NCBI RefSeq assembly: GCF_000585215.1 | Contig: NZ_AONC01000013.1 | Location: 21,882 to 85,881 of the forward strand | Direction of reading: 5' to 3' | From: Imhoffiella purpurea | GTDB taxonomy: Bacteria; Pseudomonadota; Gammaproteobacteria; Chromatiales; Chromatiaceae | DNA length: 64,000 nucleotides | In this document: in pieces, positions 1 through 11,014 of the stretch | Layout of the letters: every line of letters starts with the position of its first letter | Position numbering within the stretch: the stretch's first letter is position 1 | Translations under genes and position numbers: made by a program | The notes under the pieces: generated by a model | Told to the model about the DNA's origin: nothing | Database searches by the model: none | What the model saw: only the letters and a program-made list of their open reading frames with translations

Positions 1-535
1 CCCGCATCATCATGCAGGTATGGCTGGCCTCCAGCACCACGGCGACGCCGTGCGCGCCCAGGTGCTCCATGAGCGCGTCCGCGATCTGATTGGTCAATCG
101 CTCCTGTACCTGCAGCCGCCTGGCGAAGACATCGACCACGCGGGCCACCTTGCTCAGACCCACCACCTTGCCGTTGGGCAGGTAGCCGACATGGGCGTGC
201 CCGAAGAAGGGCAGCATGTGGTGCTCGCACATGGAATAGAACTCGATGTCGCGCACCACCACCATCTCCTTGACGTCTTCGGCGAAGACGGCCCCCTTGA
301 TGATCTCCTCGGCCGAGAGGTCGTATCCGCTGGTCAGGAAGTCCAGTGCCTTGGCCACGCGCAGAGGCGTTCTGCGCAAGCCTTCGCGGTCGGGATCCTC
401 TCCGATCTCCATAAGCATGCGTCGAACCAGATCCTCTTTGGCGGGGTCGTAGACCTCCTCGTCGGGCTCGGGCTCGAAACTGGTCGCATAATGGCTATGG
501 GCCAGCATCTGAGATAACTTGGCTTTTTCAGACAT
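1..535 (-). CDS. folE: GTP cyclohydrolase I (3' end cut by window)
   Basis: Converts GTP to 7,8-dihydroneopterin triphosphate, the first step of tetrahydrofolate synthesis, in the cytoplasm. Read on the minus strand from the ATG at 535, the product starts [10 protein letters not shown] and contains the family signature around [19 protein letters not shown]. Its Cys and His there bind the catalytic zinc. The second zinc Cys lies in SHTC just before the window edge. About 178 codons are present; the family usually has 180-220, so only the last few residues are missing. The plus-strand ORF across the same bases is a shadow. The next gene in the same direction is moaA, about 190 bases upstream; both enzymes use GTP, but co-transcription is not shown. 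Confidence 0.95.
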   Translation of the reverse strand, partial: MSEKAKLSQMLAHSHYATSFEPEPDEEVYDPAKEDLVRRMLMEIGEDPDREGLRRTPLRVAKALDFLTSGYDLSAEEIIKGAVFAEDVKEMVVVRDIEFYSMCEHHMLPFFGHAHVGYLPNGKVVGLSKVARVVDVFARRLQVQERLTNQIADALMEHLGAHGVAVVLEASHTCMMMR

Positions 536-724
536 GGAATGCCCCATTTTCCTTCGCGCCCGTCGGACTCCTTGGACGGTCATTCCGAGGGCGACGTCAG
601 TCGTTCGGTTCTGACGTCAATGGTGGGGGCAATCGTGCGAAAAGGAATCCGGCGCGGCATCGCGAATCCGCATGGCTGGAGGAGCGCGGCTCGGCGAGGT
701 CGTCGGCCGGTCTCTCGGGGGCGT

Positions 725-1747
725 TCAACCGCCGGAGACATTCATGTGGCGCGAGATGGGCGCATGGCCAGGGCGTCCGAAATCGTGGCCTCGGGGCTTG
801 ATCTCCATGGCCGCGATGATGGCCTGCTTGACCGGGGCGTCGTCGCAGGGGTTGGCCCTGAGCGCGCGTCTGAGATCGGCCGAGTCTTCATGCCCCAGGC
901 ACAGCAGCAGGCGTCCCTCGGCCGTGACCCGGACGCGGTTGCAGTGCTCGCAGAAGCTGTGGCTGTGCGGCGAGATGAATCCGACGCGGGTCTCGGTACC
1001 GGCGATGCGGTAATACTTGGACGGTCCGCCGGTCGTGACGGTCGAGGGCAGCAGATCGAATTCCCGCTGCAGGTCGTGTCGTATGGCATCGCTCGAATAG
1101 TAGGCCTCGGCGCGGTCGTGGTCGCCGATGAATCCGAGGGGCATTTCCTCGATGAAGCTCAGATCGATACCGCGATCGATGGCGAAGCGGGTCAGGTCGA
1201 GCACCTCGTCGTGGTTGCGGTGCTTGAGGATGACGCTGTTGAGCTTGATCCGCTCGAAGCCGCAGCGGACGGCCGCCTCGATGCCGGCCAGGGTCTTGCG
1301 GATGTCGCCGAGCCGGGTGATGCGCTTGAATCGCCCGGGATCGAGCGAGTCGAGGCTGATGTTGATGCGCGTGACGCCCGCGTCCTTGAGGGCCCTGGCA
1401 TGCCGGCTCAGCTGGGTGCCGTTCGTGGTCAGGGCCAGATCCGAGATGGACGGGAGACCTCCGAGCTGCTCGAACAGCCAGATGGCGTTGCGTCTGACCA
1501 GGGGCTCGCCGCCGGTGATCCGGATTCGGCTGACGCCCAGTTCGCCGAAGCAGCGTCCGAGCCGAGCCATCTCCTCGAGCGTGAGCAGCTGATTGCGCGG
1601 CAGGAAGCTCATGTCGTCGGACATGCAGTAGAGGCAGCGCAGATCGCAGCGGTCGGTGATCGACAGCCGAACGTAATCGATCCTCCGCCCGAACCTGTCT
1701 ATGAGGACGCTCTTGCCCTCGGTCGAATGGCGGGCAGCCTGGGTCAT
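725..1747 (-). CDS. moaA: GTP 3',8-cyclase MoaA (molybdenum cofactor synthesis)
   Basis: Radical-SAM enzyme that rearranges GTP to 3',8-cyclo-GTP, the first step of molybdopterin synthesis. The N-terminal cluster motif is C34-x3-C38-x2-C41 (CDLRCLYC), which holds the SAM-binding 4Fe-4S cluster. A second Cys set near the C-terminus (CEHC ... LLLC) fits the GTP-binding cluster. The protein ends in GG, as functional MoaA proteins do. The open frame extends to 2023, but the ATG at 1747 is preferred: it gives the usual 340 residues and is preceded by a GAGGAG/AGAGG purine tract, while the upstream extension is low-complexity and overlaps the divergent esterase. No other moa gene is seen nearby. 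Confidence 0.95.
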   Translation of the reverse strand: MTQAARHSTEGKSVLIDRFGRRIDYVRLSITDRCDLRCLYCMSDDMSFLPRNQLLTLEEMARLGRCFGELGVSRIRITGGEPLVRRNAIWLFEQLGGLPSISDLALTTNGTQLSRHARALKDAGVTRINISLDSLDPGRFKRITRLGDIRKTLAGIEAAVRCGFERIKLNSVILKHRNHDEVLDLTRFAIDRGIDLSFIEEMPLGFIGDHDRAEAYYSSDAIRHDLQREFDLLPSTVTTGGPSKYYRIAGTETRVGFISPHSHSFCEHCNRVRVTAEGRLLLCLGHEDSADLRRALRANPCDDAPVKQAIIAAMEIKPRGHDFGRPGHAPISRHMNVSGG

Positions 1748-1931
1748 GTGCCTCTGGATCTCCTCGTCCCGTCGGCTGGAGCGGCCGATCGTTCTTATGT
1801 CTTCACCCCGATGATCGGGTACTCTGGCAGGACTTGATGCGGGCGGCAACCCGAGGAAAGAATGGTTTTCCCGGTTCTTCGTTCGCTTGGCGGTCACCGG
1901 ACCTTCGTCTTGCTCATCTGGATATGTCCCC

Positions 1932-3026
1932 ATGAAAGATACCTGGAAGGCCGTTGTGCGGGAAGCGGTTCGCCTGACGCGGGCCGGGCGGATCGGCGAG
2001 GCGACCGGTCTCGTCGCCGACACCCTGGCCGCGTCTTCGCCCGAGCCTCGTTCCGGGTCCGACAGCGGGCGTGCCGGTGTTCGGGGCGATGCGATCGAGG
2101 GGGAGTTCGAGGTGGTTCGGGATCCTGGGCATCCGGATCCATCGGCCTCGGACGAGGCCGGAGCGGCCGAATGGAGTTGGCAATCCTTCGAAAACGATTC
2201 GGGCGCGCGCGACTATCGGCTCTTCGTTCCGCCGTCGCGCTCCGGGGCGTCGTCGGGTCGTCCGCTGGTCACCATGCTTCATGGTTGCGGCCAGGATCCG
2301 GACGACTTCGCGACCTCGACCCGGATGAACGCCCTGGCCGCGCAGCTGGGGTGCTGCGTGCTCTACCCGGCCCAGTCGATCTCCGCCAACGCCAGTCGTT
2401 GCTGGGTCTGGTACGAGGAGTCGAACCAGCACGCCGGTCTCGGCGAGCCAAACATCATCGTCGGAATGGTGCGTCATGTCATCCGCGCCCATGCCATCGA
2501 TCCGCGCCGCGTCTACGTCGCCGGGCTTTCGGCCGGCGGGGCGATGGCGGCGATCCTGGCCGCGCTCTACCCCGGGCTGTTTGCCGCTGTGGGGATTCAT
2601 TCCGGCTTACCCCATGGTGCCGCGCACGACCTCATGTCGGCGCTGATCGCGATGCGTCAGGGCGCCTTGGCCGGTGATGCGAGCGGGGTCGGATCGGGCA
2701 TCTCGATCCCGATGATCGTCTTTCATGGCGATGCGGATACCACGGTGAATCCGGTCAATGCGGCCCGCTTGATCGCGCAGGCCGGTTTCGATGTCGGTGG
2801 AGTCGGCGCGTCCGGGGTCGAATACGGTCGCGCGCCCGGTGGTTGCGGCTATCGCCGTTCCACGTTCGTCGATGGCGATGGCGTCTGTCGCGCCGAGCTC
2901 TGGTCCGTCGAGGACGTCGGGCATGGATGGTCGGGCGGGAGCGGTTCGACTCTTTTCAGCGAGCCCTGCGGTCCGGATGCGTCGCGCGAGATGCTGAGGT
3001 TCTTTCTCGAACATCCGAGGGTCTAG
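1932..3026 (+). CDS. PHB depolymerase-family esterase (alpha/beta hydrolase)
   Basis: Serine hydrolase of the polyhydroxybutyrate depolymerase / feruloyl-esterase type, 364 residues. The nucleophile elbow is GLSAG with S200. The later FHGDADTTV and VGHGWSGG segments carry the likely catalytic Asp and His. The first 40 or so residues (MKDTWKAVVREAVRLTRAGR) match the short helical lead-in common in this esterase family. No clear signal peptide is seen, so the substrate may be intracellular polyester or oligomer; substrate is not deducible. The ATG at 1932 is chosen over an upstream start at 1887 because family similarity begins there. The gene is divergent from moaA. Confidence 0.85.
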   Translation: MKDTWKAVVREAVRLTRAGRIGEATGLVADTLAASSPEPRSGSDSGRAGVRGDAIEGEFEVVRDPGHPDPSASDEAGAAEWSWQSFENDSGARDYRLFVPPSRSGASSGRPLVTMLHGCGQDPDDFATSTRMNALAAQLGCCVLYPAQSISANASRCWVWYEESNQHAGLGEPNIIVGMVRHVIRAHAIDPRRVYVAGLSAGGAMAAILAALYPGLFAAVGIHSGLPHGAAHDLMSALIAMRQGALAGDASGVGSGISIPMIVFHGDADTTVNPVNAARLIAQAGFDVGGVGASGVEYGRAPGGCGYRRSTFVDGDGVCRAELWSVEDVGHGWSGGSGSTLFSEPCGPDASREMLRFFLEHPRV

Positions 3027-3119
3027 TCGCGGCTCGAAATAGTCTTTTGCGCATTGCCATGTAAGAATCGCGGTTTGCCAAGTATGACTTTTCCACGATT
3101 CGAAACGAGGTGATAGAGA

Positions 3120-3659
3120 GTGAATCAAGAGATGAAGGTCGAGCGTTACGGTCTGATCGCGCAGGGCTTCCACTGGCTGGTGGCGCTGCTCCTGCTCGGG
3201 TTGTTCGTCACCAACAGTCTGCGCGAGATGGCTCCGGAGGAATCCCAGCTGGGCTGGCTGCAGCTGCACATGTCGTTGGGTATCCTGGTGTTCCTGGTGA
3301 CGATCGCGCGGATCGGCTGGCGCAAGATCGTGCCGCCGCCGGCCCTCGTGGACGCGCCCAAATGGAGCCAGTTCGCCGCCAATGCGGTTCACGTCCTGCT
3401 CAATCTCGCGACCCTGCTGGTTCCCGTCTTCGGCTACCTGCGCGTCGCCTCCAAGGGATTCGCCGCCGACTTCTTCGGCATGCAGATCCCCTCGATCACG
3501 GGCGAGATGCACGGCCTGCACGAGATCATGGAGGATTTCTTCCACGGCGAGCCCATGGAGATCGCCCTCTACGTGCTGATCGGCGTGCATGTCGTGGCCG
3601 CGCTCTGGCACCAGTACGTGCTCAAGGACAATGCGTTGCGGCGCATGCTGCCCTGGTGA
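3120..3659 (+). CDS. Cytochrome b561-type membrane protein
   Basis: A 179-residue membrane protein with four hydrophobic segments and His residues in the positions expected of a di-haem cytochrome b561: one in FHWLVALLL near the N-terminus, one in LQLHMSLG, one in NAVHVLLN and one in IGVHVVAALWHQY. Family members pass electrons between quinols and periplasmic acceptors. The start is a GTG at 3120, preceded by AGGTGA six bases upstream; an ATG at 3132 is a possible alternative that removes four residues. It is followed by an intergenic hairpin and the convergent mltD. Confidence 0.82.
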   Translation: MNQEMKVERYGLIAQGFHWLVALLLLGLFVTNSLREMAPEESQLGWLQLHMSLGILVFLVTIARIGWRKIVPPPALVDAPKWSQFAANAVHVLLNLATLLVPVFGYLRVASKGFAADFFGMQIPSITGEMHGLHEIMEDFFHGEPMEIALYVLIGVHVVAALWHQYVLKDNALRRMLPW

Positions 3660-3748
3660 TGATCTGACTTCGGCGATGCCTTCGGGTCTCGCCGGCGTCT
3701 CGAATGTCTTATGAGCGCGGCGAGTCGGGACTGGGCTCTTCGGGGGCG

Positions 3749-3777
3749 CGATCCGATTCCTTGAGGGAATCGGATCG
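3749..3777. terminator. 12-bp inverted repeat between convergent genes
   Basis: CGATCCGATTCC (3749-3760) pairs perfectly with GGAATCGGATCG (3766-3777) around a five-base loop. It lies between the convergent cytochrome b561 and mltD genes, where a bidirectional terminator is expected. No T tract follows on either strand, so intrinsic termination is only suggested. Confidence 0.45.
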
Positions 3778-3857
3778 TCGTCTCCCCGATCGGGCTGGGC
3801 GGGGACTCCTTGGGCGCTGCGGAACGCGTCCTGGCGGACGGGTCACTCCGGCGCGGA

Positions 3858-5093
3858 TCAGCTCGAGCCCTTGGTGCTGCGTCTGTAGATGCGCAGCGTA
3901 TCGCCGGGGGCGATGCGTGCATCGGTGATCCGGTTCCAGCGCTGGATATCCGCCGTCGTCACGCCGTAGCGGCGGGCGATGGCCGAGATGGAGTCGCCCT
4001 TGCGCACGCGGTGGGTGACCACCTGGGGCGAGTGTCTCTTGGTCGGGATGCTCAGCGTCTGTCCGGGCAGCAATGGATCCCTGACCGACATGCCGTTCCA
4101 TTCGGCCAGGGTCTCGAGGTCGAGGCCATGGCGCAATGCGACCGAGGCGAGCGTCTCGCCGTTGCGCACCAGATGATCCTGGCTGTCGAGCGATGCGTCC
4201 TCGAGGAGGCCGGGCTGGCGCTGATGCAGGCGAACGGCGACCCGCGAGGACGTGGAGGCGGATGCCGCGGGTATGACGTCGATCTTGGACGAGTTGGCGC
4301 TGATTCTGCGCGATTCGGCGACCAGCCTGGCCGCGGCGAGGATCTGGGGCACGTACTGCCGGGTCTCCGAGGGGAGGTCGAGCGACCAGAAATCCGTGGC
4401 TCTGCCGCTGCGCCGATTGGAGGCGATGGCCGATTCGACGCGGCCAGGCCCGCAATTGTAGGCGGCCATCGCCAGCTCCCAGTCGCCGTCGAAGCGGCGG
4501 TTGAGCTGCTGGAGATAGTCGAGCGCGGCGCGCGTCGATGCGATCGGATCGCGACGCTCGTCGCGTCCGCCGTCGAGCCTCAGTCCCATCTCCCGCGCCG
4601 TGTAGGGCATGAACTGCCACATGCCGGCGGCGGCCTTGGGCGAGGTGGCCGAGGGGTTGTAGCGGCTTTCCACATGGGGCAGAAAGGCCAGCTCCATGGG
4701 GAAGCCGCGGCGCTCGATCTCCCTGGCGATGTAGGGCAGATAGGGCGAGGCGCGCTGGGACAGCTTCTCCAGATAGCGGGGGTCGCGTCTGAAGCGTTCC
4801 AGCGTGCTGTCGATGCGGGTGTTGGCGTGGAGATCGAGCTGCATCCCGGCCCGGACCCGCGACCAGAGGTCGCCGCTGGAGCCGTTCTGGGCCAGTCTCC
4901 GGGCGCCGTTCACGGAGACGTCGCGGGCGGGCTTGACGAAGCCGTATTCCCGGGCCGAGATGGATCCGGCGTAACTTCCGTACGGCTCTGCGAAGGCCGT
5001 GACGTCGGCGCGCTGAGCGCAACCCGACATCAGCGGCAATGCTAGGACAGCCAGCGCACAGGCTGTTCGTCCAAGAAGGCTGGCTTCAGGCAT
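3858..5093 (-). CDS. mltD: Membrane-bound lytic murein transglycosylase D
   Basis: Cleaves peptidoglycan glycan strands to 1,6-anhydromuropeptides at the inner face of the outer membrane. The N-terminus is a lipoprotein signal peptide ending in LMSGC, with lipidated Cys25. The SLT domain follows, with catalytic Glu142 in LPHVESRYNP, then AAAGMWQFM and the AYNCGPGRV segment. Two LysM repeats (about residues 308-350 and 360-405, VRNGETLASVA and VRKGDSISAIA) bind glycan. At 411 residues it is typical. It is divergent from the methyltransferase at 5273. E. coli has gloB between mltD and yafS, and that gene is absent here. Confidence 0.92.
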   Translation of the reverse strand: MPEASLLGRTACALAVLALPLMSGCAQRADVTAFAEPYGSYAGSISAREYGFVKPARDVSVNGARRLAQNGSSGDLWSRVRAGMQLDLHANTRIDSTLERFRRDPRYLEKLSQRASPYLPYIAREIERRGFPMELAFLPHVESRYNPSATSPKAAAGMWQFMPYTAREMGLRLDGGRDERRDPIASTRAALDYLQQLNRRFDGDWELAMAAYNCGPGRVESAIASNRRSGRATDFWSLDLPSETRQYVPQILAAARLVAESRRISANSSKIDVIPAASASTSSRVAVRLHQRQPGLLEDASLDSQDHLVRNGETLASVALRHGLDLETLAEWNGMSVRDPLLPGQTLSIPTKRHSPQVVTHRVRKGDSISAIARRYGVTTADIQRWNRITDARIAPGDTLRIYRRSTKGSS

Positions 5094-5272
5094 GGGAACC
5101 CCGGCTTGAAATCATGTAACTGCCTGTTTGAGCGAAATATTATGATTTTACCCGCGCCATCATACGCAAAGGGGCGGTCTAATTCCAGGTCTCTCTCGGG
5201 GTCTCGGCGGGTCGGCTCGCGGGACAGCGCGGGCGATCCTGGGTACCATGTGCGTCCCCAAGAGGCTCGCGC

Positions 5273-6034
5273 ATGATCGTTTCCATCCATCAGGAATCCC
5301 CGCTGGCACGTCTGCAGGACTGGTATCGCACCCCACTCGGTCAGGGGGTGGCGAGGCTGGAGTGCGCCTCGGTCCAGCGTCTGCTCAATACCACCTTCGG
5401 GTATTATCTGGTTCAGATCGGCGCGACCGAGGCCTTCCGCGACGTCCTGGCCGCCAGCCGGATCCGCCATCGCATCCTCATGCCGATCGAGCCGCCCGGC
5501 ACGGCTGGCGCCCAGGTGCTGGGCGCGGCCGACCAGCTGCCCTTCGCGTCCGACAGCATCGATGCCGTGCTGCTGCCTCACACGCTGGATTTCGCCGCCG
5601 ATCCGCGAGCCGTCGTGGCGGAGGTCGAACGGGTTCTGATTCCCGAGGGACGGGTCCTGGTGGTGGGGTTCAACGCGCTCAGTCCCTGGGGGCTGCGTCG
5701 TCTGCTGTGGCGCTCGAAGGGACGGATGCCCTGGTGCGGCCGTTTCCATCTGTCCACTCAGGTTCGCGATCTGCTGGCCGAGCACGGCTGCGATCTCGAA
5801 TGCTGCGAGTACAGTCTCTTCTGTCCGCCGCTGGCCCGATTCCAGGGAGGGCGCTGCTCCGCGTTCGATGCCATCGGGCGACGCTTCTGGCCGGCGCTGG
5901 GCGCGGTCTACGTGATCCGTGCGGTCAAGCGGGTCGCGACCGTGACGCCCCTGCGGCCGCGTCTGACGAATCCATCCGCCTTGCTGTCCGGGCGCGCGGT
6001 ACGCCCGACCACCCGAGGAACAGGTCATGTCTGA
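5273..6034 (+). CDS. SAM-dependent methyltransferase (YafS-like)
   Basis: Class I methyltransferase of 253 residues, substrate unknown. After a start of [10 protein letters not shown] the sequence shows the second half of the Rossmann fold: [20 protein letters not shown] (post-II Asp region) and then [15 protein letters not shown] (motif IV/V). The first glycine motif is poorly conserved, as in E. coli YafS. Gene order (methyltransferase, rnhA, dnaQ) is the same as the yafS-rnhA-dnaQ cluster of E. coli. The stop overlaps the rnhA start by 8 bases, so the genes are probably translationally coupled. Confidence 0.82.
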   Translation: MIVSIHQESPLARLQDWYRTPLGQGVARLECASVQRLLNTTFGYYLVQIGATEAFRDVLAASRIRHRILMPIEPPGTAGAQVLGAADQLPFASDSIDAVLLPHTLDFAADPRAVVAEVERVLIPEGRVLVVGFNALSPWGLRRLLWRSKGRMPWCGRFHLSTQVRDLLAEHGCDLECCEYSLFCPPLARFQGGRCSAFDAIGRRFWPALGAVYVIRAVKRVATVTPLRPRLTNPSALLSGRAVRPTTRGTGHV

Positions 6035-6488
6035 TTGCGTTCGGGCCTTCACAGACGGTGCCTGCAAGGGCAATCCCGGCCCCGGTGGCTGGGGCGTGCT
6101 GCTGCGTTGGGGCGAGGTCGAGAAGGAACTCTTCGGCGGCGAGCGCGAGACGACCAACAACCGCATGGAGCTGATGGCCGTGATCGTCGCCCTGGAGTCG
6201 CTCACGCGACCGACCTGTATCGAGATCACCACCGACTCGCAATACGTCAAGCGTGGCGTCGGCGAATGGATGCCGCGCTGGAAGCGCAACGGCTGGATGA
6301 CCGCCGAGCGCAAACCGGTCAAGAACCGCGACCTCTGGGAGCGGCTCGACCGTGCCCTGGGCGGGCATCGCGTGGGCTGGCATTGGGTGAAGGGCCATGC
6401 GGGTCACGAGGACAACGAACGCGCCGACCGCCTGGCCAACCGAGGCGTCGTCGCTCAGGAGGGCGTCCATGCGTCAAATCGTTCTTGA
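6027..6488 (+). CDS. rnhA: Ribonuclease HI
   Basis: Degrades the RNA strand of RNA-DNA hybrids (R-loops, primers). The 153-residue protein has all the expected catalytic acids: D10 in [15 protein letters not shown]48 in NNRMELMA, D70 in [10 protein letters not shown], and the C-terminal [13 protein letters not shown] with the mobile His and the last Asp. It overlaps the upstream methyltransferase by 8 bases and the downstream dnaQ by 20 bases. Confidence 0.97.
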   Translation: MSDCVRAFTDGACKGNPGPGGWGVLLRWGEVEKELFGGERETTNNRMELMAVIVALESLTRPTCIEITTDSQYVKRGVGEWMPRWKRNGWMTAERKPVKNRDLWERLDRALGGHRVGWHWVKGHAGHEDNERADRLANRGVVAQEGVHASNRS

Positions 6489-7191
6489 TACCGAAACCAC
6501 GGGACTGGATCCCCTCGAGGGGCACCGGATCATCGAGATCGGCTGCGTCGAGCTGATCGAACGCCGGCTGACCCGCAACAACTTCCATCAGTACATCCAG
6601 CCGGGGCGCGAGATCGACGCCGGGGCGATCGAGGTGCACGGCATCACCAACGAGTTCCTCGCCGACAAGCCGCGTTTCGCCGAGGTGGCCGAGGCATTCC
6701 TGCGATTCGTCGAGGGTGCCGAGCTCATCATCCACAATGCGCCCTTCGACGTCGGCTTCCTGGATCACGAACTGAGGCTCTGGCGCCCGAAGGGCGCGCC
6801 CTGCATCTCGGATCTGTGCGAGGTGACCGACACCCTGGCGATGGCGCGCAAGCGCCACCCCGGGCAGCGCAACGGACTGGATGCGCTCTGCAAGCGCTAC
6901 GCGGTGGACAACTCGCATCGCGAACTCCACGGTGCCTTGCTCGACGCCGAGATCCTGGCGGACGTCTATCTCGCCATGACGGGGGGGCAGGTGGCGCTGC
7001 ACCTGGGGAGCGATACTCGGGAGGAGGGTGGGCGTTCCAGGCGCTCGGGGCATCGCGGCAGCATCGATCCGGGGCGTCCGGCGCTCAGGGTGGTTCGTGC
7101 CGGAGAGGATGCCCTGGCGGCGCACGAGGCGCGTCTGGCGGCCATCCAGAAGGCCAGTTCGGATGGCTGTCTATGGCTCCGGGAAGGCTGA
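6469..7191 (+). CDS. dnaQ: DNA polymerase III epsilon subunit
   Basis: The 3'-5' proofreading exonuclease of the replicative polymerase, 240 residues. Exo I is DTETTG with D7 and E9; Exo II is [14 protein letters not shown]; Exo III is [17 protein letters not shown] with the conserved His and Asp. A divergent tail after about residue 180 is where the alpha-subunit binding segment lies. The ATG at 6469 starts [13 protein letters not shown] and is the correct start; the frame extends further upstream only through rnhA. The 20-base overlap with rnhA suggests coupling. Confidence 0.96.
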   Translation: MRQIVLDTETTGLDPLEGHRIIEIGCVELIERRLTRNNFHQYIQPGREIDAGAIEVHGITNEFLADKPRFAEVAEAFLRFVEGAELIIHNAPFDVGFLDHELRLWRPKGAPCISDLCEVTDTLAMARKRHPGQRNGLDALCKRYAVDNSHRELHGALLDAEILADVYLAMTGGQVALHLGSDTREEGGRSRRSGHRGSIDPGRPALRVVRAGEDALAAHEARLAAIQKASSDGCLWLREG

Positions 7192-7211
7192 GACAGGAAT
7201 AGCGCTGGGAC

Positions 7212-7973
7212 TCAGGTCTGTTGCTGCTGCTGGCGGCGCCCCTGGCCGGAGCCGACGACCAGCGCCTCGAGTGCAGACAGGTCCAGGAGCTGGATGTGCT
7301 TGCGGTCGACCCGCATCAGGCCGTCCTCCTGGAAGCGGGTGAAGAGCCGGCTGACGGTCTCCACCGCGAGACCGAGATAGTTGCCGATCTCGTGGCGCGA
7401 CATGCTGAGATAGAAGTCCGAGGGCGAGAGCCCGCGCTTGTGCAGACGCTGCGACAGGCTCAACAGGAAGGCGGCCAGACGCTCCTCGGCGTTCTTCTTG
7501 CCGAGCAGCAGGAGCATGTCCGTGTCCTGTCCGATCTCCTTGCTCAGGAGCCGGTACATCTGGTGCTGCAGGCTGGGGATGGTGCAGGTGAGCTCTTCGA
7601 GCCGGCTGAAGGGGATCTCGCAGATCGCCGAGGTTTCCAGTACCTTGGCCGAACAGGCATGGGCGTCCTTGTCGATGGCGTCCATGCCGATGATTTCGCC
7701 CGGCAGATGGAAGCCGAGCACCTGTTCGCCGCCCTCGGGGCTGGGGGCGAAGGTCTTGACCGATCCCGTCTTGACCACGTATAGGGATCGAAAGCGGTCC
7801 CCCTCGCGGAACAGGAAGTCGCCTCGGTGCAGGGGGCGTGCGCGCTTGACGATGTCGTCCAGACGCTCGACGTCCTCCGGCACCAAGCCCATGGGCAGGC
7901 ACAGAGAGGACAGCGTACAGTTCTTGCATGCGACTCGGATGGTTTCTAGAGAGATCACTTTTCGCTGATTCAA
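7212..7973 (-). CDS. fnr: Fnr/Anr-type oxygen-sensing transcription regulator
   Basis: Crp-family regulator that is active as a 4Fe-4S dimer under low oxygen. All four cluster ligands are visible: C16, C19, C25 in CKNCTLSSLC, and C118 in AICEIPF, which aligns with E. coli C122. The C-terminal helix-turn-helix reads MSRHEIGNYLGLAVETVSRL, with the Glu-x-x-Ser-Arg recognition residues that contact TTGAT half-sites. The start is TTG at 7973, supported by AAGGGG seven bases upstream. Length is 253 against 250 for E. coli. The tail ends in a short Gln run. Two FNR-type palindromes lie 50-95 bases upstream, so autoregulation is likely. Confidence 0.93.
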   Translation of the reverse strand: MNQRKVISLETIRVACKNCTLSSLCLPMGLVPEDVERLDDIVKRARPLHRGDFLFREGDRFRSLYVVKTGSVKTFAPSPEGGEQVLGFHLPGEIIGMDAIDKDAHACSAKVLETSAICEIPFSRLEELTCTIPSLQHQMYRLLSKEIGQDTDMLLLLGKKNAEERLAAFLLSLSQRLHKRGLSPSDFYLSMSRHEIGNYLGLAVETVSRLFTRFQEDGLMRVDRKHIQLLDLSALEALVVGSGQGRRQQQQQT

Positions 7974-8021
7974 GACACCGCCCCTTAGGCTGACATCGAC
8001 GGTAGGGTTTTATGCTGCCGG

Positions 8022-8035
8022 TTGATCTGGATCAA
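8022..8035. promoter_or_regulatory. FNR box 1 (TTGAT-N4-ATCAA)
   Basis: TTGATCTGGATCAA is an exact match to the FNR consensus TTGAT-N4-ATCAA. It lies about 50 bases upstream of the fnr start, between fnr and pyrG. In the minus-strand promoter proposed here it would be downstream of the -10, a repressing position. Confidence 0.75.
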
Positions 8036-8045
8036 ATATAAGTAT

Positions 8046-8074
8046 TTTGTAACCTGATCCACATCAGAATACAA
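8046..8074 (-). promoter_or_regulatory. Candidate fnr promoter with FNR box in the spacer
   Basis: On the minus strand TTGTAT (8069-8074) and TACAAA (8046-8051) are separated by exactly 17 bases and fit a sigma-70 promoter (4/6 each). The second FNR-type palindrome fills the spacer, which would let Fnr block its own polymerase. No start site is known. Confidence 0.4.
8054..8067. promoter_or_regulatory. FNR box 2 (CTGAT-N4-ATCAG)
   Basis: CTGATCCACATCAG keeps the TGAT-N6-ATCA core of an FNR site as a perfect 5+5 palindrome. It lies 18 bases from box 1. Spacing between centres is 32 bases, about three helical turns, so two dimers could sit on one face of the DNA. Confidence 0.6.
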
Positions 8075-8176
8075 GGGTGCTGTTCCGTGTACGGGTCAGG
8101 GTCCGGTCCGTTCCTACCTTTCGTCGCGCGACCCCTCGTCTCGGAGGTTCGGGGAGGCTGATTCGCACCGGCTTGA

Positions 8177-10728
<2,552 letters not shown>

Positions 10729-10755
10729 GCTCGAGATCATCCATATCCGGCTCGC

Positions 10756-10772
10756 CCGACGCTCGGCGTCGG
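10756..10772 (+). terminator. Hairpin after kdsA
   Basis: CCGACGC (10756-10762) and GCGTCGG (10766-10772) form a 7-bp stem with a TCG loop, 28 bases after the kdsA stop. TCTCTCC follows rather than a clean T run, so this is a weak terminator candidate for pyrG-kdsA. Confidence 0.4.
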
Positions 10773-11014
10773 TCTCTCCATCACCGGCAGCCATTTCGAT
10801 GCCGCTTTGAATCCGTGTTGCGGACATCGATCCGGATCGGTTCTAATTGCAACCGCTTAACAGACGCATCCAGCCGATTCAACTAGTATTGATCGGGCGT
10901 TCGGCCGTCCCTTCGAGCCATGTCCCTCGTCCGCAGCCATCGACCCTTTAGGCTGCCCATCGGTGGCTTCGGAGAGGCATCGCCAAGACCTGGATAGTCG
11001 AGCTCTCCACAATC

